In this document: one piece after another, positions 1 to 8,499 of the stretch
How positions within the stretch are numbered: position 1 is the first letter of the stretch
Layout of the letters: every line of letters begins with the position of its first letter
DNA from: Rhodoferax sp.
Lineage (GTDB): Bacteria > Pseudomonadota > Gammaproteobacteria > Burkholderiales > Burkholderiaceae_C
Direction: 5' to 3'
NCBI GenBank assembly: GCA_028711355.1
Contig: JAQTSL010000019.1
Location: forward strand, 1 to 22,035
DNA length: 22,035 bases
Translations under genes and position numbers: made by a program
The notes under the pieces: generated by a model
Told to the model about the DNA's origin: nothing
Database searches by the model: none
Seen by the model: only the letters and a program-made list of their open reading frames with translations

Positions 1-1
1 G

Positions 2-1081
2 ATGAATCACGACCACCACACCAAGAAGTTCTTCACCTCACTGGCTTTGCTTGCCAGCGCCTGCGCTGCCAACGCGCAGAGCACGGTCACTATTTACGGC
101 ATTGCGGATGCAAGCGTTCGTTATGTGGATGGCCTCAGCGCCAGCAATGCCGCTGCAGCCGGTTCGGCCACTGCGGTCAGCAGCGGAGTGAACAACACCA
201 GCCGTTTTGGATTTCGCGGCAGTGAAGACCTTGGCGGCGGCATGGCGGCCATCTTCAATCTGGAATCAGGCATCAACATCGATACCGGCGCGCAGACCAA
301 TGCCACCAAATTTTTTGATCGGGCATCCTATATGGGCCTGAAAACAAACTGGGGAACGGTCACGATGGGCCGCCAGACCACCGTACTGGCGGATTCCCTG
401 AGCCCTGTTGACCCCCTGGGTGTGCGCTTTGCAGGTTTCAATCCCAATGTGGGCATTGCCGCCTTGAGTGCCCCCGGGCTGGGCATCGAATTTGGGCCTG
501 CCGGAGATACCAAGGGCGCGTATCGCCAAGATAACTCGGTCAAGTATGCTGGCAAGTTCAGCGACCTGACCGTGCGCGCCATGCATGCTTTTGGTGAGCA
601 GTCAGGCAACTCGTCAGCCCTGTCTTCTTCAGGGCTGGGCTTAACCTACCAGACCGACAAGGTTGCGGCAACCCTGGGTTATGCCGAATTCAAAAGCGCC
701 ACAGGTCTGCAGCTCAAGGCGTATGTCGGCGGCATCAGCGGCAAGTTGGGCAACAACAAACTGTCCTTGACTTACGGCAGCAATGAAGCCGAAGTGTCGA
801 GCACCAGCAAAACCAGCCACACAACATTGGGCCTGGGCGGCACCATGCCATTGACCGCCAGCATGGACCTGATCCTTGCTCATTACCGTGTCAACCGCGA
901 GCGCACGGCAAAAGCGGACGATGGCTACCACCGTACCGTGGCTTTCCTTGAGTACAAGCTTTCAAAGCGCACCAAGCTCTATGCCGAGCTCGATCACACC
1001 AATTGGCAATCCGGTTTTGTGGCTGCGGCACTGCCACAAAGCGCCACTGGCGCGTCGCTGGGTGTGCGACACAATTTCTGA
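2..1081 (+). CDS. Gram-negative general porin (Burkholderiales type)
   Basis: Outer-membrane trimeric beta-barrel porin for passive entry of small hydrophilic, probably anionic, solutes. The 359-residue product starts with a signal peptide (KK followed by a hydrophobic run, likely cleavage AANA|QS near residue 25). The mature protein opens with the usual QSTVTIYGIADA strand. FGFRGSEDLGGGMAA and WGTVTMGRQ are typical of this family, and the chain ends in HNF, the C-terminal Phe used for barrel insertion. Length is normal for the family. It lies 59 nt before dctP in the same direction with no obvious terminator between, so it may feed substrate to the TRAP system. The ATG is at base 2, so the ribosome binding site and promoter are outside the window and the start cannot be confirmed. 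Confidence 0.93.
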   Translation: MNHDHHTKKFFTSLALLASACAANAQSTVTIYGIADASVRYVDGLSASNAAAAGSATAVSSGVNNTSRFGFRGSEDLGGGMAAIFNLESGINIDTGAQTNATKFFDRASYMGLKTNWGTVTMGRQTTVLADSLSPVDPLGVRFAGFNPNVGIAALSAPGLGIEFGPAGDTKGAYRQDNSVKYAGKFSDLTVRAMHAFGEQSGNSSALSSSGLGLTYQTDKVAATLGYAEFKSATGLQLKAYVGGISGKLGNNKLSLTYGSNEAEVSSTSKTSHTTLGLGGTMPLTASMDLILAHYRVNRERTAKADDGYHRTVAFLEYKLSKRTKLYAELDHTNWQSGFVAAALPQSATGASLGVRHNF

Positions 1082-1140
1082 CAGTCGCAAATCATCATTT
1101 CACCGAATATTTTCATCCCCCAAAAATCCAGGAGACAAAC

Positions 1141-2172
1141 ATGACTTTCAACATCAACCGCCGCGCCGCAAACCGGGCGATCACCACACTGACAGGCCTG
1201 GTCGCCATGACCGCTTTTTGTTTACCAGCGACTGCGTTCGCGCAAACTCCCATCGTGATCAAGTTTTCGCATGTGGCTGCCGCTGATACCCCGAAAGGCC
1301 AGGCTGCCGAATACTTCAAGAAAATCGTTGAGGAACGGACCAAAGGTGCGGTCAAGGTGGAGGTGTTTGCCAACAGCACTCTGTTCAAGGACAAGGAAGA
1401 GCTTGAAGCGCTCCAATTGGGCACGGTGCAAATGCTGGCCCCGGTACCAGGCAAGTTTGGCCCACTCGGTGTGAAAGAGTTTGAGGTATTTGATCTGCCT
1501 TATATCTTCAAGGACATTGATGCGGTACACCGCTTTGCACGTGGGCCGGGTGGCTCGGCACTGTTGACGAAATTGGAGTCGCGTGGTGTTACTGGTCTGG
1601 CGTACTGGGACAACGGATTCCGTGTCATGAGCGCCAACAAGCCGATCCACACCCCGGCGGACATGAAGGGACTGAAGATGCGTATCAACTCCTCCAAGGT
1701 CAACTCCGCCATCATGAAGGCCGCCGGTGCGCAGCCTCAGAGCATGGCCTTCTCCGAGGTCTACCAAGCGCTGCAAACCGGTGTGGTTGACGGTACCGAA
1801 GGCCCCCTGTCCAACCTGTACACGCAAAAGCAGTACGAGGTGCAAAAACACGTCACCCTGAGCTACCACACCATCAGCAACTATGTGGTGGTTGCCAACA
1901 AGAAGTTCTGGGACGGCTTGCCGCCAACCATCCGCAGTACGCTTGAAGGCGCCGTCAAAGATGCCACCGCGTTCAATGACAGTGTGGCTGAAAAAGATGA
2001 AGCAGCCGCATTGGCTGCCATCAAGGCATCGGGCAAATCCACGGTATATGCGCCTACAACTGCCGAGAAAGACGCCTGGGTCAAGGCACTGACCCCGGTC
2101 CAGTTCGAGATGGCCGATCGCGTGGGCGGCAAGTCCTTTATCGACTCAGTGCGCGCTGCCTCGGGTAACTAA
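1141..2172 (+). CDS. dctP: TRAP transporter periplasmic solute-binding protein, DctP family
   Basis: Periplasmic extracytoplasmic binding protein that captures a carboxylate and delivers it to the DctQM membrane complex. The ATG at 1141 is preceded by AGGAGA at a good spacing; longer readings upstream run into the porin gene. The 343-residue product has a signal peptide ending about TAFA|QT (residue 34). DctP features visible: IKFSHVAAADTPKG at the mature N-terminus, FDLPYIF (117-123), the conserved carboxylate-binding Arg in GLKMRI (R181), QPQSMAFSEVYQALQTGVVDG (198-218, family hallmark) and a YVVVANKKFW segment. DctP proteins bind C4-dicarboxylates and related acids. The neighbouring catabolic genes suggest a C6 tricarboxylate (aconitate or tricarballylate) or itaconate here, which is inference. 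It is first of the dctPQM set. Confidence 0.93.
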   Translation: MTFNINRRAANRAITTLTGLVAMTAFCLPATAFAQTPIVIKFSHVAAADTPKGQAAEYFKKIVEERTKGAVKVEVFANSTLFKDKEELEALQLGTVQMLAPVPGKFGPLGVKEFEVFDLPYIFKDIDAVHRFARGPGGSALLTKLESRGVTGLAYWDNGFRVMSANKPIHTPADMKGLKMRINSSKVNSAIMKAAGAQPQSMAFSEVYQALQTGVVDGTEGPLSNLYTQKQYEVQKHVTLSYHTISNYVVVANKKFWDGLPPTIRSTLEGAVKDATAFNDSVAEKDEAAALAAIKASGKSTVYAPTTAEKDAWVKALTPVQFEMADRVGGKSFIDSVRAASGN

Positions 2173-2213
2173 AGCCCCCTCAATCCTAACCACCTGATGC
2201 CGCCTGTCTGCAG

Positions 2214-2233
2214 TGCGGTTCGGGAGGACCGCA
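2214..2233 (+). other. Hairpin between dctP and dctQ
   Basis: The 86-nt gap between dctP and dctQ holds a perfect 6-bp stem, TGCGGT/ACCGCA, around an 8-nt loop. There is no T-run after it, so it is not a standard terminator. Hairpins here in binding-protein-dependent transport operons often protect or partly terminate the upstream mRNA so that the binding protein is made in excess; that role is inferred. Confidence 0.4.
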
Positions 2234-2258
2234 GCCCACACTTCTCTGGAGAATCTCC

Positions 2259-2915
2259 ATGAAATTTCTTGACCGACTCGAAGAAGCGCTCATTGCGTTT
2301 CTCATTGCGGGGGCCACCTTGGTGATCTTTACCGCCGTGGTGCATCGCTTTCTGGCCTCGTGGAATATTCCGGTGATTCAGGATTGGGCGTTGCACCTTG
2401 ACATGTCATGGGCCCAGGAGCTGTGCATCATCATGTTTGTCTGGATGGCCAAGTTTGGTGCGGCGTATGGGGTGCGCACCGGCATTCACGTCGGCGTGGA
2501 TGTGCTGATCAACCGCCTGAGCGACCAAAAACGGCGCTATTTTGTGCTGTTTGGCTTGCTGGCTGGTGCCTTCTTCACCTTTGTCATCATGGTCTTGGGG
2601 GCCCGCTTTGTCTGGGAAAACGGGGCCCACTATGCTTTTCTGAACGCCATCGACCAGGTGTCTGAGGGCATGTTTCCCGGCCCCACCACGCCGGATATGG
2701 AGGTACAGACGTGGGTTGTGTATTCGGCCGTGCCACTGGGCTCGGCCCTGATGTGTTTCCGGTTTTTACAGGTGGCTGTAACGTTTGCGCGCACGGGTGA
2801 GTTGCCACACCACGACCACGGTCATGTCGATGGTCTGGAAGAGGAAGATGAGTTCCACCCGCATGATGCACCGCTCGTCAACCCTGCAAGCACCACCGGG
2901 AGCCGCAAGTCATGA
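2259..2915 (+). CDS. dctQ: TRAP transporter small permease, DctQ family
   Basis: Small four-helix membrane subunit of the TRAP transporter, partner of DctM in the inner membrane. The 218-residue product starts MKFLDRLEEALIAFLIAG, typical of DctQ, and carries hydrophobic segments at about residues 10-32, 48-68, 88-112 and 145-170, with the DctQ-like WAQELCIIMFVWMAKFGAAYGVRTG in the middle. GGAGA lies 8 nt before the ATG. The C-terminal tail is unusually rich in His, Asp and Glu (HHDHGHVDGLEEEDEFHPHD); I take this as a cytoplasmic acidic tail, possibly metal-binding. The stop overlaps the dctM start (ATGA), implying translational coupling. Confidence 0.92.
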   Translation: MKFLDRLEEALIAFLIAGATLVIFTAVVHRFLASWNIPVIQDWALHLDMSWAQELCIIMFVWMAKFGAAYGVRTGIHVGVDVLINRLSDQKRRYFVLFGLLAGAFFTFVIMVLGARFVWENGAHYAFLNAIDQVSEGMFPGPTTPDMEVQTWVVYSAVPLGSALMCFRFLQVAVTFARTGELPHHDHGHVDGLEEEDEFHPHDAPLVNPASTTGSRKS

Positions 2916-4195
2916 GCACCGCCGTCATCCTGTCTCTGTTGATCGTGCTCATGCTCACGGGCATGCCGATCTCGATCTCGCTGGGTCTGACCGTTCTATC
3001 CTTCCTGTATCTCTTTACCCAGGTACCGATTGAGTCGGTGGCACTCAAGCTGTTCACCGGTATCGAGAAGTTCGAAATCATGGCGATCCCGTTCTTCATC
3101 CTGGCGGGTAACTTTCTGACGCACGGTGGTGTAGCCCGGCGCATGATCCGCTTTGCCACCGCCATGGTGGGCCACTTTTACGGTGGGCTGGGTTTGTCGG
3201 GTGTGGTGGCTTGTGCCCTGTTTGCGGCTATCTCAGGCTCGTCGCCCGCCACTGTCGTGGCGATTGGCTCAATTCTGCTGCCCGCCATGGTCAAGGCAGG
3301 TTACCCAATGAAGTTCGGTGCCGGTGTCATCACCACGTCGGGTGGGTTGGGCATTCTGATCCCGCCGTCGATTGCCATGATCATTTATGCGGTGTCGACC
3401 AACTCGTCGATTGGCGCACTGTTTATGGCCGGTGTTGTCCCTGGCCTATTGCTTGCGACACTGCTCGGGATTACGACCTGGTACATCGCGCGCAAGAACA
3501 ATTACCCGCGCCAGCGCAAGGCCAGTTGGGCCGAACGTGGCAAAGCCCTGCGTGAAGCGTTCTGGGGTGTACTGCTGGTGTTCATCGTCATGGGCGGCAT
3601 TTACTCTGGCATCTTCACCCCCACCGAGGCGGCAGCGGTGGCGGCGGTTTACGCTTTTGTGGTGGCGGTGTTTGTCTACAAAGACATGCCATTAAAAAAC
3701 GTGACCCAGGTGCTGATTTCATCGGCCAACATGAGCGCCATGCTGCTCTACATCATCACCAACGCAGCACTGTTTTCGTTCTTGATGTCGTACCAGCACG
3801 TGCCCGAGCAGATGGCCGGCTGGATGCTGTCACAGGGCCTGGGGATGATTACCTTTCTGCTGATTGCCAACGTGCTGCTGCTGGCAGCAGGCAATTTCAT
3901 GGAGCCTTCCTCCATCATCCTGATCCTGGCTCCGATCCTGTTCCCGATTGCGATCAAACTAGGCATTGACCCGATCCACTTCGGCATCATCATGACGGTC
4001 AACATGGAGATCGGCATGTGCCACCCGCCAGTGGGCCTGAACCTGTATGTGGCATCGGGCATTACCAAGATGGGTATCACCGAACTGACGGTGGCGGTTT
4101 GGCCCTGGCTGCTCACCATGCTGGTTTTTTTGGTGCTGATCACCTACTGGCCCGCGCTCACCCTTTGGTTACCCAGAATGCTTGGAATGTTGTAA
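2912..4195 (+). CDS. dctM: TRAP transporter large permease, DctM family
   Basis: Large membrane subunit that forms the ion-coupled transport channel for the substrate delivered by DctP. The 427-residue protein is almost entirely hydrophobic, about 12 helices, with the DctM signatures GMPISISLGL (17-26), the long ALFAAISGSSPATVVAIGSILLPAM block, GGLGILIPPSIAMIIYAV, and GIFTPTEAAAVAAVYA in the second half. Length is normal. It begins in the ATGA overlap with dctQ. The next gene starts 67 nt downstream after its own GAGGA ribosome binding site, still in the same direction, so transport and catabolism are likely on one transcript. Confidence 0.95.
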   Translation: MSTAVILSLLIVLMLTGMPISISLGLTVLSFLYLFTQVPIESVALKLFTGIEKFEIMAIPFFILAGNFLTHGGVARRMIRFATAMVGHFYGGLGLSGVVACALFAAISGSSPATVVAIGSILLPAMVKAGYPMKFGAGVITTSGGLGILIPPSIAMIIYAVSTNSSIGALFMAGVVPGLLLATLLGITTWYIARKNNYPRQRKASWAERGKALREAFWGVLLVFIVMGGIYSGIFTPTEAAAVAAVYAFVVAVFVYKDMPLKNVTQVLISSANMSAMLLYIITNAALFSFLMSYQHVPEQMAGWMLSQGLGMITFLLIANVLLLAAGNFMEPSSIILILAPILFPIAIKLGIDPIHFGIIMTVNMEIGMCHPPVGLNLYVASGITKMGITELTVAVWPWLLTMLVFLVLITYWPALTLWLPRMLGML

Positions 4196-4262
4196 GACAT
4201 ACCGTGTTCAAGCCCTTCTCCAACATGCACCCGCAGATCTCTTTTTGATAGAGGATCGCCCT

Positions 4263-5108
4263 ATGAATCTGACCGACTGGATTGGCCGCGCCGAGACCGT
4301 TTGCGACACCGCCACCCCCACACCCTACGCTGCGCTGTCTGCCACCTTTGACCGTGAAGCCACCCGTCCACCAGCCGGCACAGCGCTGCCGCCGCTGTGG
4401 CACTGGCTGTACTTCTTGCCGCTGTACCGCCAATCTGAAATTGGTGCGGACGGCCACGCCAAGCGCGGTGGCTTCCTGCCCCCGGTGCCACTGCCCCGGC
4501 GCATGTGGGCGGGCAGCCAGTTCACTTTTCACCAGCCTTTGCGCATTGGTGACGCGCTGCAGCGCACGTCCACCATCGCGGACGTGACCGAAAAGAATGG
4601 TCGCACTGGCAAGCTGGTGTTTGTCAAGGTGCGCCACGAGATCCGCCGCGAAGGTGAGACCGAGATCGCACTGACCGAGTTCCACGACATCGTTTATCGC
4701 GAAGCCGCCCAACCGGATGATGTGGCTCCGCCACCCAAAGCCGCACCGACAGCCGCTACTTGGGAAAAGCAGTGGGTGCCTGACGACGTGCTGCTGTTTC
4801 GCTACTCGGCACTCACCTTCAACGGCCACCGCATCCACTACGACCGCAAATACGTGACCGAGGTCGAGGGCTACCCCGGCCTGATCGTGCACGGCCCGAT
4901 GGTGGCCACACTGCTGCTGGACTTGCTGCGCCACCAGATGCCCGAAGCGCAGGTTCTCAGCTACGAGTTCCGCGCCGTGCGTCCGGTGTTTGACATCCAC
5001 CCCTTCTATGTCTGCGGCGAGCCATCGGCTGACGGCAAAACCATTCATCTGTGGGCCAAGGACCATGAAGGTTGGCTAACCATGGATGCCACGGCGATTC
5101 TTGCTTGA
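4263..5108 (+). CDS. MaoC-like double-hotdog acyl-CoA hydratase, probable itaconyl-CoA hydratase
   Basis: Predicted cytosolic hydratase adding water to itaconyl-CoA (or mesaconyl-C4-CoA) to give (S)-citramalyl-CoA. The ATG at 4263 has GAGGA upstream; it gives 281 residues. An N-terminal FAS1-like dehydratase hotdog (about 1-150) with LPPLWHWLYFLP and GGFLPPVPLPRRMWAG is followed by a MaoC hotdog (about 175-281) with the catalytic-type motif FNGHRIHYDR (187-196) and YPGLIVHGPM (204-213). This layout is that of itaconyl-CoA hydratase (Ich) and mesaconyl-C4-CoA hydratase. The next two genes are a CaiB/BaiF CoA-transferase and a CitE-like lyase, the same trio as the known bacterial itaconate pathway (Ict, Ich, Ccl). 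That context favours Ich; the exact substrate is inferred. Confidence 0.82.
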   Translation: MNLTDWIGRAETVCDTATPTPYAALSATFDREATRPPAGTALPPLWHWLYFLPLYRQSEIGADGHAKRGGFLPPVPLPRRMWAGSQFTFHQPLRIGDALQRTSTIADVTEKNGRTGKLVFVKVRHEIRREGETEIALTEFHDIVYREAAQPDDVAPPPKAAPTAATWEKQWVPDDVLLFRYSALTFNGHRIHYDRKYVTEVEGYPGLIVHGPMVATLLLDLLRHQMPEAQVLSYEFRAVRPVFDIHPFYVCGEPSADGKTIHLWAKDHEGWLTMDATAILA

Positions 5109-5117
5109 GCAGTCAGT

Positions 5118-6299
5118 ATGCAACCTCTCAAAAACATTACTGTCGTCACCCTGGAGCACGCCATTGCAGCGCCGTTTGCCACCCGTCAACTGGCCGACCT
5201 GGGGGCGCGTGTCATCAAGATCGAGCGCCCTGGCGTGGGTGACTTCGCCCGGGGTTACGACAACCGGGTGCACGGGCTGGCCTCGCACTTTGTCTGGACC
5301 AACCGCAGCAAGGAAAGCCTGACGCTCGACGTGAAACACCCCGAGGCGCAAAAAATCCTCAAACGTATCATCGACGAAGAAGCCGACGTGGTGGTGCAAA
5401 ACCTGGCCCCCGGGGCTGCCGCCCGCCTGGGCCTGTCGTATGAAGCCCTGAGCGCGGCCAAACCTGGCATCATCGTCTGCGACATTTCCGGCTATGGCGA
5501 CAACGGCCCCTACCGCGACAAAAAAGCCTATGACCTGCTGATCCAGAGCGAGGCCGGTTTTGTGTCGGTCACCGGCACCGAAGATACGCCCTCCAAGGCC
5601 GGGCCATCGATTGCCGACATCGCGGCGGGCATGTACGCCTACACCAACATCCTGGCCGCGCTGATGCACCGCCAGCAGACCGGCCAAGGCCAGCACATCG
5701 ACATCTCGATGCTCGAAGCCCTGACCGAGTGGATGGGCTACCCGCTGTACTACAGCCTGGACGGTGCCCCACCGCCCAAGCGCACCGGAGCCAGCCACGC
5801 CACCATTTACCCCTACGGCCCGTTCCCGGCGGGTGACGGCAAAACCGTGATGCTGGGTTTGCAAAACGAGCGTGAATGGAAGGCTTTTTGTGAACAGGTG
5901 TTGCAGCAGCCCGAGTTGGCCACCGACCAGCGTTTTGCCAGCAACCCCAAGCGCGTGGCCCAGCGCGCCACGCTGTATGAACTGATCGTGCAAGCCTTTT
6001 CCAGCCTGAGCGCCGCGCAAGTGGTGCAACGCCTGGAGGCCGCGCAAATCGCCAACGCCCAGGTCAACACCATGGCCGAGGTCTGGGCGCACCCGCAGCT
6101 TCAGGCGCGCCAGCGCTGGACCTCGGTGGACACCTCGGTCGGCCCGGTGCCCGCCCTGCTGCCGCCGGGTTCCTGGACTCAAGGCGCACCGCGTATGGAG
6201 GCGGTGCCCGCCCTGGGCCAGCACACCGATGGCATCCTGGCCACGCTGGGTTACAGCAAAGAGCAAGTCGCCGCACTGCGTGCCCAAGGCGCTGTGTGA
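5118..6299 (+). CDS. CaiB/BaiF family CoA-transferase, probable itaconate CoA-transferase
   Basis: Class III CoA-transferase, cytosolic, predicted to move CoA from a donor such as succinyl-CoA to itaconate. The 393-residue product shows VVTLEHAIAAPFATRQLADLGARVIKIERPG at the N-terminus, NRSKESLTLDVKHPEA, the catalytic Asp region KKAYDLLIQSEAG (D139), GPSIADIAAGMYAY, and GQGQHIDISMLEAL with EWMGYP. All are standard for the family, and the length is normal. It starts 9 nt after the hydratase gene, and its TGA overlaps the GTG start of the lyase gene. Placement between an Ich-like hydratase and a Ccl-like lyase supports an Ict role. Other acids (mesaconate, citramalate, succinate) are possible from sequence alone. 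Confidence 0.85.
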   Translation: MQPLKNITVVTLEHAIAAPFATRQLADLGARVIKIERPGVGDFARGYDNRVHGLASHFVWTNRSKESLTLDVKHPEAQKILKRIIDEEADVVVQNLAPGAAARLGLSYEALSAAKPGIIVCDISGYGDNGPYRDKKAYDLLIQSEAGFVSVTGTEDTPSKAGPSIADIAAGMYAYTNILAALMHRQQTGQGQHIDISMLEALTEWMGYPLYYSLDGAPPPKRTGASHATIYPYGPFPAGDGKTVMLGLQNEREWKAFCEQVLQQPELATDQRFASNPKRVAQRATLYELIVQAFSSLSAAQVVQRLEAAQIANAQVNTMAEVWAHPQLQARQRWTSVDTSVGPVPALLPPGSWTQGAPRMEAVPALGQHTDGILATLGYSKEQVAALRAQGAV

Positions 6300-7123
6300 C
6301 TCCCCTCACCTACCTGTTTGTGCCAGGCAACCGGCCCGAGCGTTTTGCCAAGGCCCTGACCAGCGGCGCGGATCGGGTCATTCTGGACCTGGAAGATGCC
6401 GTCGCCCTGGCCGACAAGGCTAAAGCGCGTACCGCCATTGCAGACTGGATGGCCAGCCTGGCGGCAAAGGATGCGGAGCGGCTGCTGGTTCGCATCAACG
6501 ATGTCACCAGCCCCAGCCATGCTGATGATGTTTTATGGCTGCAGCGCACATGTATCAAGCGCAGCATGCTCTCAAAATGTGAATCACCAGAGCAAGTGGC
6601 ACAGGTCTTGACCCACATGCCAGCAGACTCCAGTGTGCTGCCGCTGATCGAAACCGTGCGCGGCGTGCTGGCCGCCAACGCCATCGCTCAGGCTTGTCAG
6701 GTTGAACGGCTGGCCTTTGGTTCACTGGACTACCTGCTCGATCTGGACCTGCCCGGCCCCGGCTTTGCGCTGGATGCTGCCGCCCTGACGATTGCCATGG
6801 CCTCACGCGCCGCCGACCTGCCGCCCCCGGTGGCCGGGGTCACGCCCGAACTGGATGCTGGCCAGCTGCAAACTGATCTGGCCCATGCCCGAGCCCTGGG
6901 CTTTGGCGCCAAGATGTGTATCCACCCCAACCAGGTGGCCGTGGTGCGCGAGGCCTTCACACCCGACGCGCCAACCCTTGCCTGGGCGCAGCGCGTCGTC
7001 GCCCAATGGCAGCAGTCCAGCGGTGCCGGTGTCATCCAGGTCGACGGCAAGATGGTCGACAAGCCGGTGCTGTTACGCGCCGAACGTCTTCTGGCTCTCT
7101 CCAGCCGATCTCTTTCACTTTGA
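6296..7123 (+). CDS. CitE/HpcH-HpaI-type CoA lyase, probable (S)-citramalyl-CoA lyase
   Basis: TIM-barrel lyase predicted to split (S)-citramalyl-CoA into acetyl-CoA and pyruvate, needing Mg2+. The GTG start at 6296 overlaps the previous stop (GTGA). The 275-residue product has YLFVPGNRPERFAKAL (7-21), DRVILDLEDAV (26-36), LLVRIND with the substrate Arg (R66), LIETVRGVLAAN with the metal-binding Glu (E119), AFGSLDYLLDLDL with the second metal-binding Asp (D145), and FGAKMCIHPNQV (203-214). The segment normally read LPKVES is LSKCES (93-97), a small deviation at the strand before the metal site. CitE, malyl-CoA and citramalyl-CoA lyases share this fold; the operon points to citramalyl-CoA. Confidence 0.85.
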   Translation: MTPLTYLFVPGNRPERFAKALTSGADRVILDLEDAVALADKAKARTAIADWMASLAAKDAERLLVRINDVTSPSHADDVLWLQRTCIKRSMLSKCESPEQVAQVLTHMPADSSVLPLIETVRGVLAANAIAQACQVERLAFGSLDYLLDLDLPGPGFALDAAALTIAMASRAADLPPPVAGVTPELDAGQLQTDLAHARALGFGAKMCIHPNQVAVVREAFTPDAPTLAWAQRVVAQWQQSSGAGVIQVDGKMVDKPVLLRAERLLALSSRSLSL

Positions 7124-7140
7124 CAGACAAGGGAAACCCC

Positions 7141-8493
7141 ATGGCCTCCACCCTCATTGACTCCCGGATTTTTGGCGACATGTTCAGCGACGCACGTATG
7201 CGCCAGGTCTGGTCGGACGAAAACCGCACCGCCAAATACCTCGACATCGAACGCGCTCTGGCCAAGGTGCAGGGCGAGCTCGGCATCATCCCCCAGGAAG
7301 CCGCCGACGAGATCGTCCAGCACTGCGAGCTGTCGATGATCGACTGGGACCAGCTCAAGGCCAAGACCGAGCAGATTGGCTACCCGATCATCGCCGTGGT
7401 CAACCAGATCAACGCCAACTGCCGCGACGGCCTGGGCGAATACTGCCACTGGGGCGCCACCACGCAAGACATCACCGACACGGCTGCCGTGCTGCAAATG
7501 CGCGAAGGCCTGGCGCTGGTCGAGCAGGATCTGGCCGACATTTCAGACGCACTGGCCACGCTGGCTCAAAAATACCGAGACACCCCGATCATTGGCCGCA
7601 GCAACCTGCAGCAGGCCACACCCATCACTTTTGGCTACAAGATGGCCAGCATTCTGGCAGGCATTGAGCGCCACCGCGAACGCCTCACCCAACTCAAACC
7701 ACGCGTGCTGATGGGTGAGTTTGGCGGGGCCTCAGGCACGCTGTCGTCATTGGAAAAAGGGGCGATGGAAACCCAGGCCGCACTGATGCAAGAGCTGGGT
7801 CTGGCACAACCGCTGATCTCCTGGCACACGGTGCGCGACACCATTGCCGAAGTGGGTGCCTTCCTGGGACTGGTCGGTGGCTCGCTGGGCAAGATCGCCA
7901 TGGACGTGAAGCTGCTGATGCAGACCGAAGTGGGCGAGGTGTTTGAGCCGTATGCGCCGGGGCGCGGTTCGTCGTCCACCATGCCGCAAAAGCGCAACCC
8001 GATCTCTTGCCTGTACATCCACGCCAATGTGTCGGTAGCGCGCCAGCACGCTGCGGCCTTGATGGATGCCATGGTGGCCGACCATGAGCGCTTCACCGGC
8101 CCGTGGGAAATTGAATGGGTGTCGCTGCCAGAAATTTTCTGCCTGATGTCGGGCGCGTTGAAACAGACCAAGTTTGTGCTGCAAGGCCTGGAGGTGGATG
8201 CCGTGCGCATGCGTGCCAACATGGACATCACCAACGGCCTGGTCATGTCCGAGGCGGTGATGATGGGCCTGGGCCCCTATATCGGCCGCGAATATGCGCA
8301 CGATCTGGTGTACGACCTGTGCCGCCAGGCTTTGAAAGAAAACCGGCCGCTGATCGATATTCTGCAAGCGCACCCCGAGATCAACCAACATGTAACACGC
8401 GCCCAGCTCGAAGCCATGTGTGACCCGGTGAATAACCTGGGTCAGGCCGGTGTGATGGTGGATCGGGTGCTGGCAGCGCGCCGGGGAGTTTGA
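7141..8493 (+). CDS. Class II fumarase/aspartase superfamily enzyme (carboxymuconate-cycloisomerase-like); candidate trans-aconitate decarboxylase
   Basis: Homotetrameric lyase-fold enzyme, cytosolic. The ATG at 7141 follows AAGGGA and gives 450 residues; in-frame codons further upstream lie inside the lyase gene. Visible motifs: CHWGATTQDITDT (102-114), GRSNLQQATPITFG (152-165), WHTVRDTIAEV, and the superfamily signature GSSSTMPQKRNP (276-287), followed by HERFTGPWEIEWVSLPEI, as in 3-carboxy-cis,cis-muconate cycloisomerases. The usual TH of GRTHxQ, whose His takes part in acid-base catalysis in fumarase and adenylosuccinate lyase, is SN here (N155), so ordinary fumarase or ASL chemistry is unlikely. 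Ustilago Tad1, which decarboxylates trans-aconitate to itaconate, belongs to this superfamily. Sitting between itaconate-degradation genes and tcuAB, this protein is a natural bacterial counterpart. That function is inference; no protocatechuate-pathway gene is nearby to support a PcaB role. Confidence 0.7.
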   Translation: MASTLIDSRIFGDMFSDARMRQVWSDENRTAKYLDIERALAKVQGELGIIPQEAADEIVQHCELSMIDWDQLKAKTEQIGYPIIAVVNQINANCRDGLGEYCHWGATTQDITDTAAVLQMREGLALVEQDLADISDALATLAQKYRDTPIIGRSNLQQATPITFGYKMASILAGIERHRERLTQLKPRVLMGEFGGASGTLSSLEKGAMETQAALMQELGLAQPLISWHTVRDTIAEVGAFLGLVGGSLGKIAMDVKLLMQTEVGEVFEPYAPGRGSSSTMPQKRNPISCLYIHANVSVARQHAAALMDAMVADHERFTGPWEIEWVSLPEIFCLMSGALKQTKFVLQGLEVDAVRMRANMDITNGLVMSEAVMMGLGPYIGREYAHDLVYDLCRQALKENRPLIDILQAHPEINQHVTRAQLEAMCDPVNNLGQAGVMVDRVLAARRGV

Positions 8494-8499
8494 CGCACC

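Noticed and set aside
5076..6287. Long minus-strand open frame of 403 codons opposite the CoA-transferase gene
   Set aside because: Its translation is low-complexity Gly/His/Arg/Val-rich with no family motif, and the + strand encodes a clear CaiB/BaiF protein; it is an antisense shadow of GC-rich coding sequence.
7141..8493. Annotation as a protocatechuate-pathway pcaB or as adenylosuccinate lyase purB
   Set aside because: No other protocatechuate genes or purine genes are nearby, and the GRTHxQ His is replaced; the neighbourhood points to tricarboxylate metabolism.
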